Positions 33,626 through 50,202 of a DNA stretch of 64,000 nt are shown here, in pieces. The position numbers were made by a program, and so were the translations under genes. The first letter of the stretch is position 1. Each line of letters opens with the position of its first letter. The stretch spans positions 504,378,792-504,442,791 of the forward strand of contig CM046882.1 in the NCBI GenBank assembly GCA_025667525.1. Direction: 5' to 3'. The notes beneath the pieces are model-generated. The model ran no database searches. It had not been told where the DNA came from and worked only from the letters and a program-made list of their open reading frames with translations. The DNA comes from Glebionis coronaria. Lineage: Eukaryota; Streptophyta; Magnoliopsida; Asterales; Asteraceae.

Positions 33626-36120
33626 ACTATAGTTTTGGAGCTAATCCATAGTGACCTATGTGATTTACATGCTACTCCCTCATTAGGGAATAAGAAATAC
33701 TTGGCAACATTTATTGATGATGCTTCTAGGTTTTGCTATGTTTATTTGTTACATACTAAGGATGAAGCATTAGATAAATTTAAAGTATTTAAAACTGAAG
33801 TTGAATTACAACAAGGAGTCCAAATCAAAAGATTTAGGACTGATAGGGGAGGTGAGTACATGGATACTTTGTACTTTGAGTCTGTTGGAATCATCCATGA
33901 GACAACTGCTCCCTATACTCCACAACAAAATGGTATATCTGAAAGGAAAAATAGAGTACTAAAAGAGATGGTTAACTCCATGTTGTCCTACTCAGGACTG
34001 AGTCAAGGGTTTTGGGGAGAAGCTATGTTAACAGCTTGCTATTTATTAAATAGGGTTCCTAATAAAAGGAACAAGATTACCCCTTATGAACTCTGGACTA
34101 AAAGGAAACCAAACTTGAACTACCTCAAATTTTGGGGTTGTAGGGCTGTTGTAAGACTCCCTGATCCAAAGGTGAAAACCTTGGGTGAAAGAGGCATTGA
34201 ATGCATCTTTTTTGGATATGCTAAGCATTCCAAGGCTTATAGGTTCTATGTTATTGAACCTAATGATTCAATTTCAATAAACTCAATCATTGAATCAAGG
34301 AATGCTAACTTTGATGAGACTAGGTTCTCATCAGTTCCTAGACCAAGCCTTAGGACTCCTACTAGAGCTGAGGACATTGGTGTTTCAGTAGAACCTGAAA
34401 GGGTCACTGATGAGGTTGTGGTTCAGCAACCTGAGCCTAAGCTTAGAAGAAGCACAAGGCATAGGACTCCAAGGAATTTTGGGCCTGAGTTTCAACTATA
34501 CTTGGTTGAAGGAACAAGTGATGAGGTCTCTGACCAGTACTACTATTTCTTTAATATTGAGGATGATCCCAAAACATTTGATGAAGCAATGAAGTCCCAG
34601 GATGTTGCTTTTTGGAAAGAAGAATTCAATGATGAGATGGATTCCATCATGGGCAACAACACTTGGGTGTTGGTTGATCTACCTCCAGGTTACGATCCAC
34701 TTGGATGCAAATGGATCTTCAAAAGAAAGATGAAGGTAGATGGAACTATTGAAAAGTTCAAGGCAAGGTTAGTCATTCAAGGCTTTAGACAAAAGTCAGG
34801 GATAGACTACTTTGATACTTATGCTCCTGTAGCACGCATAAGTACCATAAGAATGTTGATTGCCTTGGCAAGCATTCACAATCTGATTATTCATCAGATG
34901 GATGTGAAGATAGCATTCTTGAATGGTGATTTAGATGATGAGGTTTATATGAACCAACCTCAAGGTTTCATCATGCCTGGTCATGAAGGTAAGGTGTGTA
35001 AACTGATTAAGTCCTTATATGGACTCAAACAGGCACCTAAGCAATGGCATCAAAAGTTTGATGAAGTGGTTTTGTCTAATGGTTATTTACTTAACCAAGC
35101 TGACAAATGTGTATATAGAAAATTTGATGAATCTGGTAAAGGAGTCATCATTTGCCTATATGTTGATGACATGTTAATCTTTGGTACTGACCAAGTTCAG
35201 GTTGATTTAACCAAAGAGTTTTTGTCATCAAGGTTCTCTATGAAAGACATGGGGAAGGCTGATGTTATCCTTGGCATACGGATTAAACATGAAAGTGATG
35301 GTATTGTAATTTCTCAGTCTCATTATATTGAGAAGGTCCAGAAGAAATTCAATCACTTTGATTGTACTCTAGTGAGTACACCTATGGATATAAGTGAGAA
35401 ACTAATGCCTAACAATGGTCAGGCTGTCTCCCAGCTTGAGTATTCTAGGGTGATTGGTTGCTTGATGTATGCCATGACTAGTACTAGGCCTGATATTGCT
35501 TTTGCAGTGGGTAAACTGATAGGTACACTAGTAATCCTAGTACTCAGCATTGACAAGCAATTCAGAGGGTACTAAAGTATTTGAAAGGAACAATGGATTA
35601 TTGTTTGTCATATACTGGATATCCTTCAGTGTTGGAAGGTTACACTGATGCAAGTTGGATCAGCAATACTAAGGATAATTCATCCACAAGTGGCTGGGTA
35701 TTCCTTCTTGGTGGTGGTGCAATTTCTTGGGCATCCAAGAAGCAAACTTGCATTACTGGTTCAACAATGGAATCTGAATTTGTGGCTCTAGCAGCTGCTG
35801 GTAAAGAGGCTGAATGGTTGAGAAACTTGCTTCTTGAGATTCCATTGTGGGTCAAACCTATGGCACCCATATCTATCCTTTGTGATAGTGCAGCTACATT
35901 GGCTAAGGCTTATAGCCAAATGTACAATGGTAAGTCTAGACACTTAGGTGTTAGACATAACATGATTCGTGAGCTAATCATGAATGGGGTGATATCAATA
36001 GAGTTTGTGAGGTCTCAACAAAACTTAGCTGATCACTTGACGAAGGGATTGGCTAGAGACTTGGTTATAAAGTCTGCTAAAGGGATGGGTTTAAAGTCCA
36101 AACTAGTCACTGAATGCTAG
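33626..36120 (+). pseudogene. copia C pol, rest (integrase core, RT, RNase H), broken by a second frameshift
   Basis: Two open blocks, up to 35575 and 35581-36120. The integrase core has the D, D, E residues in HSDLC, FIDDASRF and NGISERKNR contexts. RT begins at the WVLVDLPPG region and has the catalytic YVDD at 35159-35170. RNase H has the YTDASW, ESEF and DSAATLAKA motifs. A one-base deletion near 35518 breaks the frame in the linker, and a TGG-to-TGA change lies near 35549. All catalytic motifs remain, so the lesions look recent, fitting the low LTR divergence. Confidence 0.85.
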
Positions 36121-36628
36121 AACACCTAACTCCCTCCTGAGGAAACTTGGGAGCTGAGTTCAATGTGGAAAGCTGAACATTCAAGGGACTAAAGCACATG
36201 TATATCATCCCAAGGATGTGCTTGTACCTGCTGAAAGGAGGATGAAGTTATAAACTTCTTAATGGTTAATCTCTTTGAAAAAGTGCTTAAGCAGGAGCAT
36301 GAACTAAAGAGGAACCACCTATGTAAATGTTGAGGTTTCGCCGCCTCAAGGAGCATGGACTTTGGCTCTTACAACATTTATGAATTGGATATGGACACAT
36401 GGCTTGTATGGTGTCAGGAGCGTTTTAAAGTGTTTGAAAACTTGTGTGTATTTTATCTTCAGGTATTCAAAGTAGTTGAAGGGTTCAATTCTTAGAACAC
36501 CCTAATTCTCGAATATTTGAAGTGATGTACTAATATGGAAATTCAATCCTCAGGACATTTTCATTTATGCACTGGTTTTGTTAAAGTTGATTTTCATGCA
36601 AAAGGAATTGTACTAAATTGGGGAGGAT
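36121..36628 (+). other. copia C 3' untranslated region and polypurine tract
   Basis: About 0.5 kb of non-coding sequence ending in ATTGGGGAGGAT next to the LTR start at 36629, the likely plus-strand primer. Confidence 0.7.
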
Positions 36629-37286
36629 TGTTGGAAATTTAGTGCAATTGTGGGATCGAGTCATACTTGTAAATGGGTTTGGAGGTACGGAGTGTAAACC
36701 CATTAAATCCCAGACCTCCCTGGACTCAATATAGTGGTTGAAAGTTCATCAGTAGGAAGCTGCTCCTGGTTAGGAAGTTGCTCCTGGTGAGGAAGTTGCT
36801 CCTGGTCAGGAAGTTGCTCGTGGTTAGGACGCTGCTCCTAGTGATGCACAAAGTCTTTGTAACCTCTTTGACTAATCAATGAGGGTTGAATATTGACTTG
36901 ATGACCATGTTTATGGTCATGTAACCACTATGGTTTCATGTAGGTAATTATGAGCTTAATTGGCCGATTAATGCTCTTAATTACCATTGACTATGAGTTA
37001 CATCCTTCTAGGACTAGGATCACTATAAATAGTGATCATATTTGCATGATGAAAGATACAAAAACAAGAAACACTTACACGCACAGAGTTCTTGATTTGT
37101 GCCTAAAACAAGAACTAACTCTTGGTTTTATCCCAAGGAGGTATTCGTGTTAACCCAGGCATAGGGTCGAATAATCTTCTTTGGAAAGTGATTACACGAC
37201 TTCAAGAGATATCCGGTAACCATTCATTGGTACGTAGTTAGGCTATTGATTATCTTCACCATGTTGGAACGAAGTAAACCCCAACA
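36629..37286 (+). repeat. copia C 3' LTR
   Basis: Same length as the 5' LTR, with 10 substitutions. Retains the 18-bp repeat array and the palindromic TATA region. Confidence 0.9.
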
Positions 37287-37291
37287 AGTAC

Positions 37292-37952
37292 CCGCTGGGA
37301 AGGATAATTTTACGAGAATGAGAATTGGTATTCTTGCAAATGGTACCCTAGTAGGGGCACTGGAATTTCATCTAGTCATGCCGGCTTTAGGCGTGGGTGA
37401 CTAAGTTAAGGGGTCGGTGTCATGAGCTTAATAAAATTCAATAGCTATTGCTATATACCAGATTGTCTGAATAATAGATTGTAATGATCAACAATTCTAT
37501 TAAATGATCTTGATTGATTTTTCTCTTGTGTTCAAATGTTGATTTGGAAAACCTATAGACTCGCTCAACCGTTGTGTTGATGATTTTAAGCATGTATTTC
37601 AGGTATTGAAGTTGATGAATTGCGGAGCTTGCTGGAGAAGGATTGCGGATTGCTTTTGTGGTGATTAGTCTAAAACGGATTTCTTTCCCTTTTGTCATAA
37701 AAATAATAATGTACGGTCATATATTTTGGTAAATTGTTTGTAGATTGAATGAAATCTTTGGGGGACCTAAATATTACTCTGATATTTCTAAAATTGTTTT
37801 ACTTGGGATTGAAAGTTTTAGACAGTTATTAAATTATATTCTTTTATATTTCAAATTTATCATTTTGAGTTTGTTCAAAATGTCTTGTGTAACAATGTTT
37901 GTATTTAGAACCCAAATGTGTATTTCCGCTGCACAATGTAATTTGGGGGTGT
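37292..37952 (+). repeat. gypsy B 5' LTR, second part
   Basis: Continues the LTR after copia C and matches about 45523-46184. Ends GGGGGTGT. Confidence 0.9.
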
Positions 37953-37958
37953 TAAAGA

Positions 37959-37972
37959 TTGGTAATCAGAGC
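37959..37972 (+). promoter_or_regulatory. gypsy B primer-binding site
   Basis: TTGGTAATCAGAGC, six bases after the LTR; resembles the tRNA-iMet complement TGGTATCAGAGC with one extra A. The same form is present in gypsy C. Confidence 0.75.
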
Positions 37973-38059
37973 TTTTTAGTTATAGCGAATTAGGTCGATT
38001 TTTGAAAAATGTCCTAAACTATAACTTTGATGTTGAAAATATTTTACAAAAGCACGCAA

Positions 38060-39245
38060 CTTCTCCGCAAGGCTCCGGTAAGATTATTTATTTTGTATTG
38101 TTTTATTGATTGATGTATCCCTTAAAATTGAATTGATTTTAGAGTATATATTAAGTAAATACTATGATGATATATAATAATGTATTGATGATGTATTGAT
38201 GATGTATTGATGTTGTTGAAAGTATGTTGAGTACTTGTTATCGTAGATTTTCTTTATGGAATGCATATGTATATAATTTTAAATACTGACCTTATATACT
38301 GCCGAGGGTCTAGAACAGTAGACCAGATGTTGAACGATTTTACAACTGATTTCTTGCGACTTGTGTCGGGTATGAGGATGTTTGACTAGTTGATGTATGA
38401 TAGATATGTGGTTGAAATTGGTGCGATTAGAGGGTTGATGTGAAAGAAAGGTGGTTTTAAAGGTTGTATTTGGTATGTGGGGATTTGAGTTTGTTAGGAC
38501 TTGGAAGATGGATGAGATTGCTAGTCTTGGGTCGATTGTGATGAATTGGTGTGTTTGAATTGAATGGTTTAAAGAGAAGTAGGTAAGTTTTGAAAGGATG
38601 AGTGAGTGGAGCCTCAGGTGAGATTGATTCTGAGTAGAGTTTGGAAGTTTTGGAATGTTGAAAGTCGTATTGAGACTTGCATTGTGATTAATCTGCCGTG
38701 TAGCAGTGAGTATTTGGATTTTGAGAGTAAGCTGCCATCATGTTATGGATTTGACCTTGAGGTGTGAAAAGGGAAATAGACGAGTGCGATGAAGCTGACA
38801 GCAATATTAAGAAGGATGAGGAGATGGTGTCTAAGGAACTAATCGCGTGATGGATTTCTTTGTATCTTATTTTCTTTTGTGATCGGACTTATTTAAACCC
38901 TTGTGTCGTAGCATTATGATGGAACTTATTATCTTTTAAGTTTGTTCGGTAGATGATTGTAGTGACAGACACTACCACTATCTTGTTGAATCCTCAACGC
39001 AATCTGAATTACCCTCATGATCTATGATGTTCCTTTGTTAACTCTTTTGAGTTTTGGTTGATGAACCATTGTAGTTTGTGTTGTTCGTGCATGTAGTATC
39101 CATGAGACATCCTGATAAAGAATTCCTTCTTTTATCTTGATATGTATACCTAACATGTTTCTTTCTTCCGTGATGATGGAAGAAGGAGTGGGGGAATCAT
39201 ATTTCTGTCATTAGTAGATCGCTACGTGAGTAAGTTTCTTGAAAT
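38060..39245 (+). other. gypsy B leader with decayed upstream-ORF region
   Basis: A donor-like CTCCG|GTAAG is conserved at 38077/38078 as in gypsy C. The following 1.1 kb corresponds in position to the upstream ORF of gypsy C but has no long frame left. The segment just before gag (39120-39245) retains the TTGATATGTATAC word of gypsy C. Confidence 0.55.
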
Positions 39246-43480
<4,235 letters not shown>

Positions 43481-43509
43481 AATATAAGAGGGGCCGAGCG
43501 CCGGGACGT

Positions 43510-43532
43510 CGCTCTCTTTTAGGAGGGTAGGA
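43510..43532 (+). promoter_or_regulatory. gypsy B polypurine tract
   Basis: The purine-rich AGGAGGGTAGGA lies immediately before the 3' LTR. Confidence 0.7.
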
Positions 43533-46184
43533 TGTGACAACCCAAACTCAGGTCATTTATTTAATATTATATAATATTATTTTTACGAATAATTTTGAAA
43601 TTTTTGATGAGTTGAATGAAATGACGATCGATGGTTTTATTTAAAACCGACGTTGGAGGTCTTATTTTTATCTTTTTACTAATAGCGAGGATTATTAGTG
43701 ACCACGATATCGACGGATGCCCGAGATTTTATGTTTTTATCATTTGTTGTCTCGATGTTTATATTTTTGACGTTTTTAGTTTAAGTTCGTATTAAGTCGA
43801 ACCGAGATCATATTATCATCATTTTTGAGTGCGTTTTAACTTTTGAAAAGTATTTTTACGAAACCCGAGCCTCGTAAATATTTTCAAAATTGACAATTTA
43901 CATTTTCCACCCTTACAACTATTTAATTGCATTTTGGACCAAAACTATCACAAATTGGCAAAACTAGTCCCTCCACCCCACTATATAAGATTTTTCCACT
44001 AACTAATAACACATACATGCATGTGAAAACAAAATCAAACATCCTCTCTCCCTCCCCTTGTTCTATCCGTCACCCCCAACACCCCTAGACCACTTGATTT
44101 TCAAAAATTTAGCTTGAATCAAGCTAAAACAATTAAAGTCCCATCTCTAAAATTCAATGGTGATCGTTTTGGTGTAATTTTCTTCAACATGCAAGAACTT
44201 CAAATTTTTGATGATGATCCATGAAGGTTTGATCCATTTTTATGATGATATATATATATATGTTATTGTTATTATATTCAAGAATTTTTGGTTGCATGTT
44301 CATTATTTTTGAGTGGGTAATTTTTGTATGATCATTTAAATGTGTTATGTTGTTAGTAATGATATTAGGGTGATATTAGGCATATGAGAATGATTAAAAT
44401 ATGGTGAAAAATTAATTTTGAATGATTTTTAAATATATATTTTTAAACAGATTATTAAACTTAATTTTCTGAAAATATGAGTTTGAGTTTGAGATGAACT
44501 AATTAGATATTGTTGTAGAGGATGTTTTTAGCTTCGTTTTGGTATAAGGTAGGGCTTCTTGCTCCAAACGAGCGAAAAGTTACGTTAGTTTGATTATTCG
44601 TGTACCGGGAGACGAGTATCGTCACAATATATAATTGTTGTCGATATTTGGATCGAATCTCGGGGACTATAAAATGGATTTTAAAATGAGTCATGGACTG
44701 ATTTTGAATGATAAGTATGATGATGTTGAGTTATTTTCAAAGTTGAGTGTCGGTTTTGTAACCGGAGAAAAATAAATGGTTTAAAAGACTATATGAGTTG
44801 TTGACGTAAAACTGTCCGGTTTTTGTAGTTCAAAGATGTGTCGGGCAGGGAACTTTAAAAGAAAAATCTTTTGATGGGCTTTTAACAGGTCTTTCTAAAT
44901 AAAGTAAGTGACATCTCTGATTAGTATCATAAGTATTTGATGTGTTTAAGTGGGGTAAAGGAGTTCGTACATTTGGTGTGTACCGGCATATTTTTATCGA
45001 AAGAATTAACTAATAGTAAGCACATAGAATGAAGAAAAAGGTCACTTGAATTGTTTTCATTTTGGGTTAGATGTGATTTTATGATTTTGATTTTGATGTT
45101 AGTAAGTATGGATTTTATTCGGGTTTATTATTGATGAACGCACCTTATTTGATAGGTTGCGGTTTTTGTGTTTATCGGGCATCAACTATCGTCGAAGATC
45201 GTCTTACTACTGCTATTACTCCAGGTGAGTCTATAGCCTCGCTTTTGTAATTGTTTTGAATGATTTTAAAACCCGTGAGGGGGATACATGCTATTTGAAA
45301 GTAAAATGAATACAAGTCATGATTGATTGTTTGGACCCGAATGTTGCGTTTGTTGCCTTTGTTGTTTGAATTGTATAAGTACCTAATTTGCAAAAGTCCC
45401 TAAATTCATGAGCCGTTAACTATCTTCTGACTTGATGTTGTGAGTTGGGAATAGCCGCTTATTCTAATAATAGTACTATTGGGCTGACTACCCTATCTGA
45501 GACCAGGGCTTTACGCTGAGTAACCCGATGGGAAGGATAATTTTACGAGAATGAGAATTGGTATTCTTGCAAATGGTACCCTAGTAGGGGCACTGGAATT
45601 TCATCTAGTCATGCCGGCTTTAGGCGTGGGTGACTAAGTTAAGGGGTCGGTGTCATGAGCTTAATACAATTCAATAGCTATTGCTATATACCAGATTTTC
45701 TGAATAATAGATTGTAATGATCAGCAATTCTATTAAATGATCTTGATTGATTTTTCTCTTGTGTTCAAATGTTGATTTGGAAAACCTATAGACTCGCTCA
45801 ACCGTTGTGTTGATGATTTTAAACATGTATTTCAGGTATTGAAGTTGATGAATTGCGGAGCTTGCTGGAGAAGGATTGCGGATTGCTTTTGTGGTGATTA
45901 GTCTAAAACGGATTTCTTTCCCTTTTGTCATAAAAATAATAATGTACGGTCATATATTTTGGTAAATTGTTTGTAGATTGAATGAAATCTTGGGGGACCT
46001 AAATATTACTCTGATATTTCTAAAATTGTTTTACTTGGGATTGAAAGTTTTAGACAGTGATTAAATTATATTCTTTTATATTTCAAATTTATCATTTTGA
46101 GTTTGTTCAAAATGTCTTGTGTAACAATGTTTGTATTTAGCACCCAAATGTGTATTTTCGTTGCGTAATGTAATTTGGGGGTGT
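43533..46184 (+). repeat. gypsy B 3' LTR
   Basis: Full 2.65 kb LTR, TGTGACAACCC...GGGGGTGT, followed by the TAAAT target duplication. Confidence 0.9.
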
Positions 46185-46189
46185 TAAAT

Positions 46190-46851
46190 AAATAGAGAAA
46201 GCCCAAGATATTTTGGGGGTGGTCAAAGGGTTAAAACAAAGATTCCAAAAAGTGTTGGAACAAATTTGGAGTTTCAGGAATACCCGAAAATGAAGTTACT
46301 GGGCGCGGTTCCTTATCTCCATAGGCGGTTCCTTATCACTAGGGAACCGCGGTCTCAATAGAGAACCGCCCACAGTGGGTCGAGTTTGGTGATGAGGGAG
46401 GATTTTCCAGTTCAGCAAATCCTATTTTTCTAGTCTAACTAATCATGGAGATATGCTTATAAGCAAAGATAGACAAAGAAAACACACAAGAACTCACGAA
46501 ACAAGGTTTTGACCAAAATACATGGATTTAAAAGAAAATCGATGTAGGAGGTGTGTAGAGCTAGACACAAAGTCATGACACAATGATTCTCCATAGTTCT
46601 CTTTTGTTCTTGCTATATTTGAGAGACCCATACATATGAATTATGTAAGCTCATTATGAATAGCAAGAAGCTATGAAAAACGTTTTTAGATTGAATTAAC
46701 AATGCAAAAATATTTCTCGACCATTTTCAAAAGAACTTTGAGAATTTTGAAAAGGAGAAGAGAATATTAAAAAAAGACTTTGCGATACTCAAAAGCTCAA
46801 AGAAAGAAAAGACTCAAAAGACAAAAAGACTCGATTAATTAAAATGCGCAA
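46190..46851 (-). other. SIRE-like post-pol region with GCGGTTCC repeats
   Basis: Non-coding on both strands. At 46310-46365 a cluster of inverted GCGGTTCC / GGAACCGC half-sites occurs, resembling those in the LTRs and near the gag-pol boundary. It continues at 29461 on the other side of gypsy B. Confidence 0.65.
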
Positions 46852-48576
46852 TTAAGGAATATGTTCCATTAAACCTAGACCTAGACGCAAGTAATTAAAA
46901 GGTTCCCTCTTAAGTGGCTTAGTGAAGATGTCGGCTAAGTTTTCTACCAAGGGCACCTTCTCAATCGAAATGTTACCCTTTTGAACATTATCCCTAAGAA
47001 AATGGTGGCGAATCTCTATGTGCTTAGTTCGCGAATGTTGCACGGGATTCTTGCTAAGTTCTATTGCACCCTTATTGTCGCACATGATGGGAACATCATC
47101 AAGAGAAATCCCGTAATCAACAAGCGCTTGCTTCATCCGTAGGGCTTGTTGACAAGCTTTACTGGCACTCACATACTCGGCTTCCGTGGTGGATATAGCA
47201 AGAGCGGTTTGTTTCTTGGAGAACCAATAAGTTAAACAACAACCCATGAAGGTACAAACTACACTAGTGCTTTTCCGGTCCACATAGTCTCCCGCATGAT
47301 CCGAGTCTGCATATACAATGGTTTCTACTTCGGTCACTTTAGGATACCATAATCCTAAATGTATAGTGCCCTTAATGTATCGGAAGATACGCTTAACCGC
47401 TTCAAGGTGAGAGGTTTTGGGAGCCTCTTGGAAGCGAGCATAAAGCCAAACACTAAACATGATATCCGGTTGACTTGCCGTTAGGTACAACAAACTACCA
47501 ATCATACCTCTATATTTGGTGTTGTCTACCGACTCACAACCATCATCTACGGTGAGTTTAGTATCCGAGGCCATAGGGGTCTTCATTGGTCTAGAGTCTT
47601 CTAATCTAAATTTCTTTAGCATTTCTTTAACATACTTGGATTGATTAAAGAAAATACCAGCGTCAATTTGTTTAATTTGGAGTCCTAAAAAGAAGTTAAG
47701 TTCTCCCATCATACTCATTTCAAACTCGTCATGCATGATTTTGGCAAAGTCATCACACAATGATTGACAAGTTGAACCAAATATAATGTCATCAACATAT
47801 ATTTGTACGATAATGAGGTGAGAACCTTTCTTCTTTGTAAAGAGCGTATTATCTACCATCCCCATGGTATACTCATGCTTTACAGGAAACGCTTTAAGTC
47901 TATCATACCAAGCTTTGGGTGCTTGATTAAGACCATAAAGATCTTTCTTAAGCTTGTAAACATGATCCGGTTTCTCAAAATCAATGAAGCCCGGAGGTTG
48001 AGCCACATATACCTCCTCATTGATCAAACTATTAAGAAATGCACTGTTTACATCCATTTGTTGAAGCTTAAAATCTAAGGCACAAGTGTAAGCTAAAAGG
48101 ATTCTAATGGATTCTAACCTTGTTACGGGTGCGTATGTCTCGTCATAATCAATACTTTCTTGTTGATTATAGCCTTGAGCTACAAGTCTAGCCTTGTTAC
48201 GAGACACAACACCATTCTTGTGTAACTTATTCCTATATACCCATTTGGTTCCTAAAATGGTCGAACTTCTAGGTGGAGGAACAAGTTCCCAAATGTCATT
48301 AGCAATGAATTGATTCAATTCTTCTTGCATAGAGATGACCCAACTCTCATCCATCAAAGCTTCTTTAACATTTTTTGGTTCAATCAAGGAGACAAAACAA
48401 AAGAAGTTACTTTGATTTTGGACTTGAGATCTTAGGGTCCTTTGATTTAATTCTCCTATGACGTTATCAAGAGCATGATCCTTTGACTCCTTAATGTTTA
48501 CTCCCTTTTCAACACTAAGGTCTTCAACTCCTATGTTTCTAACATCTTTGGCATTAACTATGTCTATTTCATCCAA
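46852..48576 (-). CDS. SIRE-like reverse transcriptase and RNase H (open block of pol)
   Basis: 574-codon open block. RT starts around the WVISMQEELNQF segment, with LGTKWVYRNKL, ARLVAQGYNQ, the LQQMDVNSAFLN core and catalytic YVDD (47789-47800). RNase H follows with VYADSDHAGD, STTEAEYVSA and DNKGAIELSKNP, and the conserved LADIFTKPL near the end. The protein type fits the SIRE/Maximus lineage. It is part of the polyprotein and overlaps the upstream block 48564-48950 in another frame (frameshift). The catalytic domains look complete, though expression is unlikely without an intact leader. Confidence 0.8.
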   Translation of the reverse strand: MDEIDIVNAKDVRNIGVEDLSVEKGVNIKESKDHALDNVIGELNQRTLRSQVQNQSNFFCFVSLIEPKNVKEALMDESWVISMQEELNQFIANDIWELVPPPRSSTILGTKWVYRNKLHKNGVVSRNKARLVAQGYNQQESIDYDETYAPVTRLESIRILLAYTCALDFKLQQMDVNSAFLNSLINEEVYVAQPPGFIDFEKPDHVYKLKKDLYGLNQAPKAWYDRLKAFPVKHEYTMGMVDNTLFTKKKGSHLIIVQIYVDDIIFGSTCQSLCDDFAKIMHDEFEMSMMGELNFFLGLQIKQIDAGIFFNQSKYVKEMLKKFRLEDSRPMKTPMASDTKLTVDDGCESVDNTKYRGMIGSLLYLTASQPDIMFSVWLYARFQEAPKTSHLEAVKRIFRYIKGTIHLGLWYPKVTEVETIVYADSDHAGDYVDRKSTSVVCTFMGCCLTYWFSKKQTALAISTTEAEYVSASKACQQALRMKQALVDYGISLDDVPIMCDNKGAIELSKNPVQHSRTKHIEIRHHFLRDNVQKGNISIEKVPLVENLADIFTKPLKREPFNYLRLGLGLMEHIP

Positions 48577-49823
48577 GTCATCACCAAAGGTGGTGTCTTA
48601 GATGATGGAGGGGTTTCATCAAATGTCACGTTAATTGATTCTTCATTTACACCTGAGGTGCTATTGAGGACTATGTAGGCTTTGCTAGTTTGAGAGTAAC
48701 CTAAAAAGATACATTCGTAAGACTTTGGGTCGAACTTAGTAAGGTAATCTTTGGTGTTGAGAATGAAGCACTTGCTTCCAAACACCCTAAAGTATTCCAA
48801 TGAGGGATTCTTACCTTTAAGAATCTCATAGGGGGTCATTCCTAGAAAAGGTCGAATAAGAATTCGGTTGAGAATGTAGGTCGATGTGTCCATGGCATTG
48901 CACCAAAATTTTTGAGGCAAATATTGCTCATTTAACATCGTCCTACTCATCTCTTGGATGGTCCTATTCTTCCTTTCAACTACCCCATTTGATTGTGGAG
49001 TGCGAGGAGCCGAGAAGTTATGGGTAATACCATGAGCTTAACAAAAGGCACCGAATTGCACTTCATTATCAAATTCCCTACCATGATCCGTCTTAATAGA
49101 GACAATTGAACATCCTAGTTGATTTTGATATCTTCGACTAAAGGTTTCAAAGTGATCGAAAGCTTCATTCTTAGACACCAAAAATCTAGTCCAAGTGAAT
49201 CTAGAGTAGTCGTCAACTATAACTAGGGTATAAAGGTTACCTCCATAACTCTGTATGGCGGAAGGTCCAAAGAGATCCATATGTAGGAGCTCTAAGCACC
49301 GAGAGGTCGAAACCAAATTATTGGCTTTGTGACTTGAGTGAACTTGCTTCCCAATTTTGCAAGCATCAGAAAAGTGACTATCAAATTTCATCTTGGGGAG
49401 ATGTCTTACCAACTCCTTAGAGACTAAAGATTGAATTAAACACATATTAGCGTGACCTAATCTCCTATGCCAAAGAGTAGAACTATCATCTAAAGTTGCT
49501 ATACATAAGTTGTCCTTTGACTTCCTATTGACCTTCATGACATAAAGCCCGTGCTTTCTAACACCTTTTCCAATGACCGTTCCATCTTTTAGGATTTTAC
49601 TGTCATATTCTGAAAAGATGACCTTACACTTATTGTCACAAATTTGACCTATACTTAGAAGGTTAAAACCTAAGTTATCTACGTGCTCTGCGTTTTCTAT
49701 AGTCGTAGAGTCAAGAGAGACCGTACCTTTGCCAATGATATTACCACGTAGATTACTTGCGAATGTAACGTTACCTCCATCATATGCTTTGTAGTGCGAG
49801 AATAAACTTCGATTACCCGTCAT
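48564..49823 (-). pseudogene. SIRE-like protease end and integrase, broken
   Basis: 49823-49038 carries the C-terminal protease part after DSGCSKHMTGN (a TAG interrupts just upstream, about 49854). It also holds the integrase zinc-binding segment (TLWHRRLGHAN) and the first integrase Asp (LLHMDLFGP) and second (VIVDDYSRF). The frame stops at 49038. The rest of integrase is at 48950-48564, with the SRTMLNEQYLPQKFW and FGSKCFILN motifs. At least one stop or shift separates the blocks. Confidence 0.75.
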
Positions 49824-50202
49824 GTGTTTAGAACAACCACTATCCTTAATCTACTCATCGGGATCTAAATCGATTCCCAAGCATATCTAGGTAACAAGAC
49901 ACAAGATCAAACATTTGGTCCCTAATATCTCATGGGTCCAAAGTTGTTAGTTCCAAACATCCTTGCATTTGGTTGGGATGTATGAATGAAGGAGACATTC
50001 CCCATGGGGAAAAGTATTGTTGTTGAAAATTATTCCAATTCATATGGCCATTTTGTTGTCCATAGTTTCTCTTAGGTGTCTTTGATCTTGATCTAGAATT
50101 ATTGTTATTCCTCCTAGGTGTTGGAGTTTTACTTCTAGGTCGTGATTTAGCTTGATCATCTATTTTTGGCGTAGGTGTTATACTTCTAGGTTTAGACTCA
50201 TT

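Larger units (their letters stand above)
31451..37286 (+). mobile_element. copia C: young Ty1/copia element inside the gypsy B LTR
   Basis: 5.84 kb element with 658-bp LTRs (31451-32108 and 36629-37286), TGTTGG...CCAACA ends, and a perfect AGTAC duplication at 31446-31450 and 37287-37291. I count 10 substitutions and no indels between the LTRs (about 1.5%), making it the youngest layer. Pol carries two single-base frameshifts and one nonsense codon. Resembles the TNT1-94/Tork type by protein sequence. Confidence 0.95.
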